Assembly (NCBI GenBank): GCA_029891345.1
Contig: CM056997.1
Coordinates: forward strand, 221,402,172 to 221,466,171
Length of the DNA: 64,000 nucleotides
Source of the DNA: Dryococelus australis
Taxonomy: Eukaryota > Arthropoda > Insecta > Phasmatodea > Phasmatidae
Reading direction: 5' to 3'
A program made the translations under genes and the position numbers. Below the pieces are notes generated by a model that was not told where the DNA came from, made no database searches, and saw only the letters and a list, made by a program, of their open reading frames with translations. Positions 34,701 through 45,759 of the stretch are shown piece after piece (within the stretch, counting starts at the first letter, position 1; every line of letters begins with the position of its first letter).

Positions 34701-35130
34701 TGATGGGTAATGCAATAAACTAAGCTTCTATTTTCACATTTCCCAATAAATCCTCATAAATTCTAATCCGGAAAATTTTAAAAAACGATGCGGGTGACGC
34801 GGGCTCTTCATTTTGTCCCGAGTATATTCGTTCACGAGTCTGAGACGCCGCGGGATAGGCGAAGTAATGGCTGGAACTGTGCAAGCCCTAGACGTTAGCA
34901 CCAATGGGAACAGAGCCTCTCCCTGGGTAATGCTATTGGTTGTTGCTCACACATCATACTGTTACATAATTAGTGGCTTTTTGTGCCATGGATATACCAA
35001 TCCTTCCCCAGGTAACAAATACGTCAGTTGTTATAAGAAATTTGTAAGTACCGTTCACACTAACATTTTATTCTTTAGCAGCAGATGAAACTAACGGTTA
35101 ATGTGTCCCTTAAGGGCTTAATAGACACTC
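34701..35130. other. Unannotated DNA
   Basis: No recognised feature. Confidence 0.4.
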
Positions 35131-35212
35131 GGGGCCGCGAAGATGCAGTGGTTAGACTACTCGCCTCCTACTTAGGCGAACCGGGTTCGATTCCCGGCGG
35201 GGTCGCTCTGGC
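35131..35212 (+). mobile_element. SINE-1 head only (tRNA-like part)
   Basis: GGGGCCGCGAAGATGCAGTGG with A-box-like GATGCAGTGGTTAGAC and a perfect B box GGTTCGATTCC, then CGGCGGGGTCGCTCTGGC, after which the SINE body stops. The acceptor ends do not pair as a functional tRNA, so it is a truncated SINE. Confidence 0.75.
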
Positions 35213-35937
35213 CGTATGCCACTCAGTGTATCCGCTACAACAGACGCAGGTCAAGGCAGTGACATTTTCAAAGGTCAATAAAATATAACAGTTTACATAA
35301 CACAGAGGGCGATTAATCAGTACAGTACAGTGTAACGCACCCATTGGGTATAATTGTTTCGTATACCCTGTTATCGTTCAACATTCTCAATGAGTCTTAT
35401 TTCAATAGCCGAACTCAAAGCTTACAGTTCACCGATGTGTCAGGTGAAAGTAAATATTTATTGTTTGCAACGCGCACAAACTGTATTGGATGCGAAATGG
35501 TCAAGAAGTACACAAAACTGGCTTCGTCGGTGTTTCTTCCTTTCGTCGTATTCCTCAACACGACCATAGAAGTAACTTAAATACGACATACGTGAGAAAC
35601 CATACACACTGAATAAAGTAAAGTTGGTGACGACGAAGGGCGAGTAATTCCATGTATTAACGTTAGATTCAAAGTGTTAGATTAAAATTCGTGAAAACTT
35701 GCATTATTTTTCTGTTTGGTTTTTTGTTATTCACGTAAGTGAGAGAACAAGAAAATTGGCAAAATACTTACTTTTCTAACAATTTCTCAGATTCACTCGA
35801 CCGAGGCATGGACCGAGTGATCAGGCCATTATAAATGTTAATTTTGGCGGAAGAACAGCACATGATGTGCACATGGCTTTCAAAAGTTTCCAGTTATCGT
35901 GAACGTGCAACGCACTGTCTCTCTTCTGTGCACTCAC
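35213..35937. other. Unannotated DNA
   Basis: Overlapping short plus-strand ORFs (35344-35580) have no recognisable domain. Confidence 0.4.
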
Positions 35938-36552
35938 TATAGTTAATTTACGGTTACATCACACTTATCTGAAGCCCTGCAAATGTTACACTTGCGGGAT
36001 ATTCACCAGCCTCGTGCAAACAAGGCTTAACCGTGTCTAGAAAATTGCACCAGAGGTACAACGCGCCGCATTCATGCGCACGCATTGTAACAATATTTTG
36101 TATAGTTATTATTTCTTAATAGGCATTACCAACACCAACTTATATCCCTGCTTTACTAATGTTATTTCAAATTTAAATGTTATATTTGATAATTAAAATA
36201 TAACTTAGCCGACCTTCCGTGGCGTAGTTGGTTAGTGCCCACATCTGGGGTTCAGTAGGCTCTGGATTCAAGTCCCGGGTAAGGCAGGGGTGTCAATTTA
36301 ATTTAGGTTATAAGTTAGTATGTAAGCCATCTGCTTCTATTTCAAACATAAAACCGGGGGACGTTAACAAACCCTGTAAAAATTACAATGAATATAAATA
36401 AGATTTCAGTTTAACCAAAAAAGTTTTATATTACCACAAGCATAAAACTAAGGTACTTTTATATAACACAAGTGCAAAACGCTTGTGATACATAGCATAT
36501 TTAGAAGGTTTGATTTAAAAAAAAAGAGTGGAGGAACCGCGAATAGACTGTA
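35938..36552 (-). mobile_element. MITE family A, copy d, split by a SINE
   Basis: Left terminus TATAGTTAATTTACGGTTAC, then CTGAAGCCCTGC, GATATTCACCAGCCTCGT, GCGCCGCATTCATG, and at the right AAGGTTTGATTTAAAA and GGAACCGCGAATAGACTGTA. A second-type SINE (36209-36402) interrupts it. Confidence 0.85.
36209..36402 (+). mobile_element. Second tRNA-derived SINE type (SINE-2), inserted in MITE A
   Basis: A box GTGGCGTAGTTGGTTAG, B-box-like GGATTCAAGTCCC with normal tRNA spacing, then a body reaching GGGGGACGTTAACAAACCC and an AT-rich tail. It is flanked by AATATAACTTAG and AATATAAATAAG, an imperfect ~12-bp target duplication. Its head and body differ from SINE-1. Confidence 0.75.
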
Positions 36553-36573
36553 TTACACGAAGCACAGCGGGAG

Positions 36574-39000
36574 CAGATGAAAACACTGTCCCCCAACGTA
36601 CATGGAGGGAATGTAGGATACATAGTGGGGATATTGCCAGGACTCGGTCGGGACAGGGTTAAACTATATGTGAAAACACTCTCCCCCAACGTACATGGAG
36701 GGAATGCAGGCTACATAGTGGGGATATTGCCAGGACACGGTCGGGACAGGGTTAAACTATATGTGAAAACACTCTCCCCCAACGTACATGGAGGGAATGC
36801 AGGCTACATAGTGGGGATATTGGCAGGACTCGGTCGGGACAGGGTTAAACTATATGTGAAAACACTCTCCCCCAACGTACATGGAGGGAATGTAGGCTAC
36901 ACAGTGGGGATATTGCCAGGACTCGGTCGGGACAGGGTTAAACTATATGTGAAAACACTCTCCTCCAACGTACATGGAGGGAATGTAGGCTACATAGTGG
37001 GGATATTGCCAGGACATGGTCGGGACAGGGTTAAACTATATGTGAAAACACTCTCCCCCAACGTACATGGAGGGAATGTAGGCTACATAGTGGGGATATT
37101 GCTGGGACATGGTCGGGACAGGGTTAAACTATATGTGAAAACAATCTCCCTTAACGTACATGGAGGGAATGTAGGCTACATAGTGGGCATATTGCCGGGA
37201 CATGGTCGGGACAGTGTTAAACTATATGTGAAAACACTCTCCCCCAACGTACATGGAGGGAATGTAGGTTACACAGTGGGAATATTGCTGGGACACGGTC
37301 GGGACAGGGTTAAACTATATGTGAAAACACTCTCCCCCAACGTACATGGAGGGAATGTAGTCTACATAGTGGGGATATTGCAAAGGACACGGTCGGGACA
37401 GGGTTAAACTTAATGTGAAAACACTCCCCCCAACGTACATGGAGGGAATGTAGGCTACATAGTAGGGATATTGCCAGATCGCGGTCGGGACAGGGTTAAA
37501 ATATATGTGAAAACACTCTCCCCCAACGTACAGGGAGGGAATGTAGGCTACACAGTGGGGATATTGCAAGGACACGGTCGGGACAGGGTTAAACTATATT
37601 TGAAAACACTCTCCCCCAACGTACATGGAGGGAATGCAGGCTACATAGTGGGGATATTGCCAGAACGCGGTCGGGACAGGGTTAAACTATATGTGAAAAC
37701 GCTCTCCCCCAACGTACATGGAGGGAATGTAGTCTACATAGTGGGGATATTGCAAAGGACACGGTCGGGACAGGGTTAAACTTAATGTGAAAACACTCCC
37801 CCCAACGTACATGGAGGGAATGTAGGCTACATAGTGGGGATATTGCCAGATCGCGGTCGGGACAGGGTTAAAATATATGTGAAAACACTCTCCCCCAACG
37901 TACAGGGAGGGAATGTAGGCTACACAGTGGGGATATTGCAAGGACACGGTCGGGAATGGGTTAAACTATATGTGAAAACACTGTCCCCCAACGTACATGG
38001 AGGGAATGTAGGTTACATAGTGGGGATATTGCCAGAACACGGTCGGGACAGGGTTAAGCTATATGTGAAAACACACTCCCCCAACGTACATGGAGGGAAT
38101 GTAGGCTACATAGTGGGCATATTGCCAAGACACGGTCGGGACAGGGTTAAGCTTATGTGAAAACACACTACCCCAACGTACGTGGAGGGAATGTAGTCTA
38201 CATAGTGGGGATATTGCCAGAACACGGTCGGGACAGTGTTAAGCTAAATGTGGGAACACTCTCCCCCAACGTACGTGGAGGGAATGTAGGCTACATAGTG
38301 GGGATATTGCCAGGACACGGTCGGGACAGGGTTAAACTATATTTGAAAACACTCTCCCCCAACGTACATGGAGGGAATGTAGGCTACACAGTGTGGATAT
38401 TGCCGGGACACCCTCGGGACAGGGTTAAGCTATATGTGAAAACACTCTCCCCCAACGTACATGGAGGGAATGTAGGTTACATAGTGGGGATATTGCCAGA
38501 ACACGGTCGGGACAGGGTTAAGCTATATGTGAAAACACACTCCCCCAACGTACATGGAGGGAATGTAGGCTACATAGTGGGCATATTGCCAAGACACGGT
38601 CGGGACAGGGTTAAGCTTATGTGAAAACACACTACCCCAACGTACGTGGAGGGAATGTAGGCTACATAGTGGGGATATTGCCAGAACACGGTCGGGACAG
38701 GGTTAAACTATATGTGAAAACACACTCCCCCAACGTACATGGAGGGAATGTAGGCTATATAGTGGGGATATTGCCGGGACACGGTCGGGACAGGGTTAAG
38801 CTATATGTGAAAACACTCTCCCCCAACGTACATGGAGGGAATGTAGGCTACATAGTGGGGATATTGCCAGAACACGGTCGGGACAGGGTTAAACTATATG
38901 TGAAAACACTGTCCCCCAACGTACGTGGAGGGAATGTAGGCTACATAGTGGGGATATTGCAAAGGACACGGTCGGGACAGGGTTAAACTATATGTGAAAA
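36574..39000 (+). repeat. Satellite array, 93 bp x about 26
   Basis: GTGAAAACACTCTCCCCCAA recurs every 93 bp (36670, 36763, ...). Identity between units is about 90-97%. Higher-order copies are visible: a four-unit block with a TTAAACTTAATGTG variant repeats 372 bp apart (near 37404 and 37776), and a five-unit block with GTTAAGCTTATGTG repeats about 464 bp apart (near 38150 and 38614). Since 93 is a multiple of three, long ORFs run through it (276 codons at 36577-37407); the repeat encodes NVHGGNVGYIVGIL, but indels break the frame, so it is treated as noncoding. Confidence 0.95.
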
Positions 39001-39210
39001 CGCGCTGGGCGGTTATCGGGTGTCGTCTGTCGTCAAGCGCAGCTCCTCATTTTAATTACCCGCGGGGATTGAGTGTCAGGGCCACCGCCACCGGACGTGA
39101 GGCGGCGCGAATTCTTAATTAGCTACAACCCCCCGCCCCCCTCTCTCTTCTCTGGCATGCGCAGACGCGTGCCTCGCTCACTGCACTACACCTATCTATA
39201 GGCTGTTCAC
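39001..39210. other. GC-rich island with homeodomain-like sites
   Basis: Abrupt GC-rich stretch (GGCCACCGCCACCGG, GTGAGGCGGCGCGAATTC) holding ATTTTAATTACCC and TTCTTAATTAGC, both TAAT-core sites. Not repeated in the window. Candidate regulatory element by composition only. Confidence 0.35.
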
Positions 39211-39894
39211 TGTGAAGTGAGCGCTTTGGAAATGCCTCACATTGTGAATAATAGCCAATAAATGGATTTTATTTTAGCTTTTGACGTTTACGTGTTTATT
39301 ACTCACAACGCAATATTTATTTATAAAGGTGGTAAAATGATAAAAAGTCGCTGAAAGAAAATAACTTGCTAGGGCCTTAAAAGTGCTCACTTTACCGTAA
39401 ACTGCTTATAGAGCTAGGGTCAGCAAAATTTCGCTTTTTAAAAGACCGGCACTCTACAAACTGTTCAAGGTTACTTACAACTGTTCTAATTGCCTGCTAA
39501 ATTTCTACTTCATGGATATGACTCTACCTCATTCAAATAAAGCTTGACTGAGTTAAGTTTAATTCTATTCAGTTTAGGGACAAAACGTGGTTTCTTATGA
39601 GAGTTTGGGAAAGGAAAAATGTCCACTTCTGGATTCGCACTCTTCCAAAGAGACGATTTTAAATTACAATTCTAAGCTACGTGAATAATAAAAGAGAAAG
39701 ATTTTACTTATTTATGGAGTTATTATATATGTGATTGTTCATTATTGTAATGATTCTGTTTTTTAACATAGATATAAAATAAAATGTGGCACACATGCGC
39801 CACTAGCGCTTACGTAGCCGTGAAAATGTTCCCTTTGCCAAACTTTTAACACTGGTGTTCCCAACCTGTAGTAGAAGTAACCTAAGCCGAGTGT
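39211..39894. other. Unannotated DNA
   Basis: No recognised feature. Confidence 0.4.
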
Positions 39895-40213
39895 AGCAAC
39901 GGGACAACGCGAACCAATATTGCGCACTCAATCTTATATTATTGTGCATAAGAACTATTTTTTCCAGGCGTTACCAACACACCTATTGCTTTACTGGTTT
40001 GATTCATGTAAATTGTTAGTTAAATATTATAATTTGTCAACATGATATAAGTAGAAGTCCAATTTAAATGGAAAATAATGAACTTTTATGTCGACACATG
40101 TATAAAACTCTTGCGATGTGTCAGATATTCAGGAGACAACCAAACACGTCTTACATGGGATGAATTTTTAAAAATTTGATTCGAAAAATGTGAAGAAACC
40201 GGGGATATACTAT
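39895..40213 (-). mobile_element. MITE family A, copy e (5' truncated, diverged)
   Basis: GCGCACTCAATCTTATATTATT, TAAGAACTATTTTTTCCAGG, GTCCAATTTAAATGG, AAACTCTTGCGATGTG, TTACATGGGATG and GTGAAGAAACCGGGGATATACT follow the family order on the minus strand. Confidence 0.75.
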
Positions 40214-40560
40214 ATACTCCACAACCCTATGTATTTTCGAGTATTAACTTTCTGTTCAATTGCCTCTGCCCCAGTGTGTAGCCAGTATTGACTCATAACA
40301 GGTGGTAGAGGATACGATGCTTGTATACTTGCAGGTATGTTATTGGCTCGCTCAGAGTTCACTTGAGCGTGTCTAATGAACTGCCATCCAATTGTGAATA
40401 TAACAGAAATATACACGTGTTTGAAATCTAGCTTTTTCTAAAATGAATTCGAGAATTTTTCCTGTCCTTAGATATAGGCAATTTTTAAAATTCTGGTTAG
40501 AATCTATTTTCCTTCTATATAGGTATCCTTCCGCTTTATGTACAATTGCAGGGGTTTGAC
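40210..40560 (+). mobile_element. Family B terminal fragment
   Basis: TATACTCCACAACCCTATG, TTGCCTCTGCCCCAGTGTG, TAGCCAGTATTGACTC, TATTGGCTCGCTCAGAGTTC and GTGTCTAATGAACTGCCAT match the left TIR of the 50.75-kb element in order. It starts exactly where MITE A copy e ends. Confidence 0.8.
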
Positions 40561-41873
40561 AATTGATCATTTAACCAGTAAGCTATAGGATTTGGCAGTG
40601 AGTTACATTTTTGTTTTCGCAATCGTTTAAATAGAAATAAATCGCTGTTGTGTATACGAAATTTTGGTGACACACTACTCGCTGTCACATCCTACTGCTG
40701 ACTGACTAACAGTGTATACACCTTAACATTGTCATTGACACTCACACATGATTCATACGTTATACAAGCAGAAAACATGGAATTATTTCGAAATTAAATG
40801 AGTTAATAATATGAAAACCCGTGATTTTGTGTGAATAAAAAAACCTTAGGGATTTAGAAGACATAAATTTACGTATTGCACTGTCATAACAAGAAGCACG
40901 CATTAGCACTATTTTTTTTAAATTCGCTGAAAATTAAACGGAGAGACTGAGTGCCAGCAAGTAGAATAGTCTATAGCCTAGTTTGTTCTCGGTAAACTGA
41001 GCACTTTTGAAAGCAGTATTAAGATCCACTTGTATGCACGTTTCTCACTCTTACACTATGCGTAAAATCAACGCTGCCGTGGGCCTCATCACTTCATTCA
41101 TGCGTTAGTCAAGTGAAACTATGAGAAAAGTGAATGCTTAAAATGATTTGTTCATGTTTACACTTATATGTTCATGTTTACACTTATATGCATAAAAAAC
41201 AGAAAGCAAAAGAAATAATTCAAGTGTTCACAACAGTTGAATTCAACGTGAAACCACATTCCCTCCGCTGACTGCCAGCGTGTCCATTGAGAACACGTGT
41301 AAGGCGACGCCCAATCGGAGCAGCGTAGTTGGCGGGAAACTGTTGTTTAGAGTAATGTAAATATACAAATATTTAAAAGGCGTCTGCGTGTGTACACATG
41401 TTTATGGTTGCATTTGTTCACAAAAGTACGCTTCTATGCTAGAAAATGTAAACATTGAAATATAATCTACCTGAATATGGATGTGTTACACGAGGTTGAG
41501 TTAGAACAAAAGTAAACATGCCCGGCTTGTTGCCTGTTTTCTCTGGTTGCAATTAAGAGTTAAAACATCGTATCGGAAATTGCAAATTGAGAAGACGTGC
41601 TTGCTGCATGGCATAATTATGTCAGTGTACAGCTAGGTTTGCCGCGCCGGGTCGGGTCGGCGTGCTGTAGCGCCGAGGGCAGGTAATGTTTGGCCACAGC
41701 GACGTTATTTATATCTTCCCTACCCGAGGGGAGGTGTGTTAAGGTGAGGTGAGGTAATGGAGAGCTCTGCTGCTGCGCTTATCAAGCCACTAGCCACGCC
41801 AATGCGACGTGGGCACAAACCGGCTAAGGCGCGTCCATAACATCCACCCTCCTAATAAAGCTACATTCTCGTC
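40561..41873. other. Unannotated DNA with a small GC-rich patch
   Basis: Mostly AT-rich. A direct repeat TATGTTCATGTTTACACT lies near 41150-41190. 41640-41790 is GC-rich (GCCGCGCCGGGTCGGGTCGG, GTGAGGTGAGGTAATGG). No gene recognised. Confidence 0.4.
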
Positions 41874-42316
41874 TATAGTACCTACTTGCATTCACTGTTC
41901 CTTACAACTTTCCTCAAGCCCTGCTCAAGTTATACTACACGGATATTCCTCCGCCTCGTACAGACTAATATTCACCAAGTCCAGAAAATTACACCAAACG
42001 GTCAACGCGCCACGTTTGTGAGCGCTCCCTTTAATAATACTTTGCATGATAAGTATTTATTACTAGGGCTCACTAACATATCTATTTGCGCTCTGCTTTT
42101 ATCCGTATGATTAATAAACGAAATATGATAGTTTATAGATGAAATGCAAGTGAATGTTCAATTTAACTAATAATATAATACTTTTATATTGACGGAAGAA
42201 TAAAAAAGCTTGTAATTTATACATGAAAAATTTAGAGAACAACTGAATACACCATACAAGGGGCGACATTTCAAAGGTTATATTAAAACAGTATGAAGAT
42301 ACCTCGAATAGACTGT
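41874..42316 (-). mobile_element. MITE family A, copy f
   Basis: From TATAGTACC through TCAAGCCCTGCTCAAG, GATATTCCTCCGCCTCGTAC, CAACGCGCCACG, GTTCAATTTAAC to CCTCGAATAGACTG. Nearly complete, with diverged termini. Confidence 0.8.
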
Positions 42317-42449
42317 TTAACGATCACGCCAGGCTGAGCTGGCACAACCCAAGTTTGTTCGCACCGAGACACATTTTTTGTGTTAACATTTCTCTGTTTG
42401 GTTGCATAATGTCTACAATCACTCTATTTCGTTAGTTCTTTTATACCAA
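42317..42449. other. Unannotated DNA
   Basis: No recognised feature. Confidence 0.3.
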
Positions 42450-42875
42450 GATTCTAAAATAATTGACGGACATCGAACTAAAATCAGCCATGTTTCTTCT
42501 GGGAAATATCAACGAAGTTTACTTTTTCCGGGACCAGAAATACCAGTATGAGCTCAAATTTTCGGCATATAGTTTTCCCCTCTTTGTTCGGCATAACTAT
42601 GGGCACCTGTCCTTGACGAAATGATTTCAGGAAAAGTTGCCTTCCAATGCACTTTAATTCAGAACCACTTTAGTGACTGCGTCATTTGAATAGTTACGCA
42701 TCTTATCTGCCTGCCTGCGAATTACGGACGGTCAGTATAGGAAAAACTTAATTCTGATTGGTTCACTCATATAACATACTTTCTTCACATAAAGACAATC
42801 GGCCAATAGTCAAAAGTGTACACAAACGATATTGAAGTCTCAGCCTCCGCGTAAATGATTTAGCGAAAAACAGAT
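42450..42875 (+). mobile_element. Family B-related internal fragment
   Basis: Shares with 2.4-2.68 kb GATTTCAGGAAAAGTTG, CTGATTGGTTCACTCATATAAC, CGGCCAATAGTCAAAAG and GATATTGAAGTCT. Also shares GCGAATTACGGACGGTCAGT with the complete element at 51.5 kb. Confidence 0.55.
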
Positions 42876-43010
42876 GGCCCTAGCCATGACAGTCGTATAT
42901 GTCAAGTGTCTACTGGAGACACGAAGGGCGCATGTGCAATTACGGTTTTCTCCCTCCACCAGGGTTCTGCACCTTCCATCCACCTGGTTGGAAACCAAAC
43001 ATTGCCAGCA

Positions 43011-43225
43011 GGCCGCGGTTCCGGGTTCCATTCCCGGCGGGTTCGCTCCAGGATATTTGCATGTATGAATCATACTGGACGATGCCGCTGGTCGGCGGGT
43101 TTTATCGTGTATCTCCCGTTTCCCCTGGCTTTTCATTCCAGCTCTGCTCAGCACTCAACTCACTTCACCCTCATGGACTCTGAAGACGTCGATGTAAAGA
43201 GCAGCCCAAAACTCTCCTTTCCACT
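43011..43225 (+). mobile_element. tRNA-derived SINE (SINE-1), head internally deleted
   Basis: GGCCGCGG joins directly to TTCCGGGTTCCATTCCCGG, so the A-box part of the head is missing. The body is intact: TCGCTCCAGGATATTTGCAT, GATGCCGCTGGTCGGCGGG, ATCTCCCGTTTCCCC, CACTTCACCCTCATGG and GTAAAGAGCAGCCCAAA. Confidence 0.85.
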
Positions 43226-43750
43226 TTAATTCCGTGTATTTGCGTGCACGTATGTGTGCCTCGTGTCAACTTTGCTATCGCTTCCGTCATTTCGATAAGC
43301 TTACCGTTATCTCTCTAAGAGAGTCTGACTTTTCGTCAAAAACGGTTGACGAAGAATGGCGATTTAATCAAACTATAGACAGAGTGATTTAACAGACAAT
43401 TATTATAAGTCTCATAGTTATATAAATTGTATTATGCAATCTCATTTATTAAAATCATAATAATTACGAGTGTGTGAATTTTTATAGGCCTACATGCATA
43501 CATACAAAAAATATAGCGATTTAAAAAAGTGAAACTTGATACTTACTTGGTTTCTAAGACAAAACCCCGCTATATGTTGTGCCGCTTAGACAGCCGACAG
43601 AATTACTTGAACTTAAGCTCTGTGAGAAGTTAGTTCATCAGTTGTAGCAATAATCAGGGGTGTAACTTACTGTTGCTGCATACCTCACAGTGGGGAATTT
43701 GGGGGGAGGGGGAAGGTTAGGGGCCCACAAATGTTAGTACAGGCAATTCA
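43226..43750. other. Unannotated DNA
   Basis: No recognised gene. A G-rich stretch (GGGGAATTTGGGGGGAGGGG) lies near 43693. Confidence 0.4.
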
Positions 43751-43752
43751 TA

Positions 43753-43808
43753 GAGCCCCGAGTATTTCGCGGATTGTAGGACCAACCGTTTCCATGTATA
43801 ATGCAAAC
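43753..43808 (+). repeat. Mariner left terminal inverted repeat
   Basis: Begins GAGCCCCGAG next to TA and contains AGGACCAACCGTTTCC, then TATAATGCAAACG, matched inversely at the right end (AAATTACAAACAA after the same core). Confidence 0.8.
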
Positions 43809-44011
43809 GAAGAGTACAGTGGTAGCAAGGCCATGGCCTGGCGAGTAGGCCACACGTTTAGCAGCCTATGATAAACACATGTTGGTGGTATGATTATGCA
43901 CGATGTTACATGTCTCAGTCAGTTCCCCTTCCCCCTCTGTTAAACGGTGTAGTTTCCCGACACGTCTGCCCGAACTGCCTGATATTCGCAGCCTATCACT
44001 GCTTCCATTCA

Positions 44012-44235
44012 ATACAGTACCTGTAGACGTGAACATGGACGAGTACACGAATTCTGAAATGACTGTTATGGTGTTGGTGTATGGTGAAGTGCGAGGCAAC
44101 AGCCGGGCAGCTGCGCATGTATACAGTACCTGTAGACGTGAACATGGACGAGTATACGAATTCTGAAATGACTGTTATGGTGTTGGTGTATGGTGAAGTG
44201 CGAGGCAACAGCCGGGCAGCTGCGCATGTATACAG
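44012..44235 (+). repeat. 109-bp tandem duplication in the transposase start
   Basis: ATACAGTACCTGTAGACGTG at 44012 and 44121, and ATACAG again at 44230, define two near-identical 109-bp copies. Both carry the transposase start codon region (ATGGACGAGTA at 44035 and 44144). As 109 is not a multiple of three, the first start reads out of frame into the second copy. Confidence 0.95.
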
Positions 44236-45216
44236 CCAAAGATTACCTGCACGACGTCAGCCGAACCACCAGACATTCGTACAGCTACACAGCGACTACG
44301 GGGAACATGCAAGTTGCAGCGTCGATGTGGACCTCGTCGACCGAGAACAGTCCGCAATCCATAGTTAGAAGAAGTGGTCTTGGAGAATGTAGCAGACAAC
44401 GCTTCGACGAGCACCCGGTTGATCGCGCGGAGAATGGATGCATCGAATGGCACAGTATGGTGTGTCCTTGATTGAACAGCTGCTGCAACCATACCATGTG
44501 TGTAGGGTACAAGCAATGGGGCCAGAAAATTATGCCCTCGGCTAGAATTTTGGCGGTGGTTCATACAGCAGTGTCAAATTGATCCTGATTTTCCGGCGAT
44601 TCTAATGTTTGCAGACGAAGCCACATTCCCACAGGAAAGCTTTTGCAACAGCATAAATGTCCACATGTGGGATGACACCAACCCATAAGCAACTGCAATG
44701 AGAGGCTACCAACACCGCTTTGCCATCAACATTTGTGCCGGCATAGTGGGGGACAATATTATTGGCCCATTCTTGCTACCGAACCATGTGTCAGGATTTC
44801 AATATTATGATTTCCTGCAGTTCCTATTGCCACAGTTACTGGAGGATGTTCCGCTCGCCATCAGAGAACGGATTAGGCTACAACACGACGGTGTATCACC
44901 GCATTTCATCATGTTTGTGTGTGGCCACCTCAACACAGCGTATCCCGCTCGCTGGATAGGACGGGGCGGACCTCGTACTTGGCCAACACGCTCCCCGGAC
45001 CATACACTATTAGACTCCTGGCTGTAGGAATTTCTTAAGGCGTGTATGTACGAGACACCCATGATATCTGACGAGGACCAGGTAGCGAGAGTCATGGCTG
45101 CCTGCGATCAAGGGCGAGACACACCAGGTGTTTTTCATTGCGTCCGCCAGTCTTCAATACGCCGTATGAACTACTGCACTGACACTGGAGGGTCGCAAAT
45201 CGAACATTTGTTGTGA
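44035..45216 (+). pseudogene. Broken mariner/Tc1-type transposase, full length
   Basis: The N-terminus has the helix-turn-helix (DUF4817-like) signature: EYTNSEMTVMVLVYGEVRGN, RAAAHVY and LPARRQPNHQTFVQLH. The DDE catalytic domain follows, with FADEATF (first Asp, about 44610), QHDGVSPHF (second Asp, about 44885) and RWIGRGGP...RSPDHTLLD (third acidic residue, about 45000). A C-terminal tail RVMAACDQGR...VRQSSIRRM ends at a stop near 45216. Breaks: the 109-bp duplication at the start, a frameshift or stop region around 44366-44480, TAA at 44686-44688 and TAG at 45025-45027. This family nicks and moves DNA at TA dinucleotides; this copy cannot encode a complete enzyme. The reading frame is otherwise well kept, so inactivation is fairly recent. 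Confidence 0.9.
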
Positions 45217-45703
45217 AATTTGTCGTGCTACGTCACCTGCTTAATTTAGAATTATTGCAGTGTCTGTTCTGTTGTGCTGCCATGGAGTGAACTCAGTACC
45301 GATGCCGCATTGCTACGTCACGGGATTTACATATGTTTACACACATTAGTACAAAGACAAGGTACTGGGTCCATTAAGCGATTATCATTATTCGCAACGT
45401 ATCGCAATACCGACTGCATTGTACACCACACATCCATCAGTGGACGCGCCAAACGTGTGTTTATCAGGGATACGATCAACGTTAGCCAGTGCAACCAACA
45501 CACTGTTTACTTCGTTTCTACCCAGTGCTGAACAGTCTTACCACCTGCACAGCCACACTTTGGTACAGCACATTTCCTAATACTAATGTGTTTGCTGCGT
45601 GTTGGTTGCTAGCCATACTCCTTCGGCGGGGAATACCCGCTGTATTACTCTGGGTTGCCTACTCACAAGGTCTTGGTATCGCTACGCTACCACTGATCGT
45701 GTT

Positions 45704-45757
45704 GTTTGTAATTTAACCGGAAACGGTGGGTCCTGAAGCGTTACAACTAGGGGGCCT
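45704..45757 (-). repeat. Mariner right terminal inverted repeat
   Basis: Inverted counterpart of 43753-43808, ending GGGGGCC next to TA. Confidence 0.8.
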
Positions 45758-45759
45758 TA

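Larger units (their letters stand above)
43751..45759 (+). mobile_element. Mariner/Tc1-type transposon, 2.0 kb, defective
   Basis: About 55-bp inverted termini flanked by TA: left GAGCCCCGAGT at 43753 and AGGACCAACCGTTTCC at 43778-43793; right, as reverse complement, GGCCCCCTAGT from 45757 and AGGACCCACCGTTTCC at 45719-45734, at the same distance (23-25 bp) from the end. The termini enclose a full-length broken DDE transposase. The 3' untranslated part (45217-45700) is long and holds no gene. Confidence 0.85.

Noticed and set aside
35131..35205. Possible functional tRNA gene
   Set aside because: A and B boxes are present but acceptor ends do not pair and the sequence matches the SINE-1 head.
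36209..36285. Possible functional tRNA gene
   Set aside because: Good A box, imperfect B box and a SINE-like body and target duplication; better explained as SINE-2.
36577..37407. 276-codon repetitive ORF
   Set aside because: A product of the 93-bp period; frame is broken by indels between blocks and opposite-strand frames are also open.
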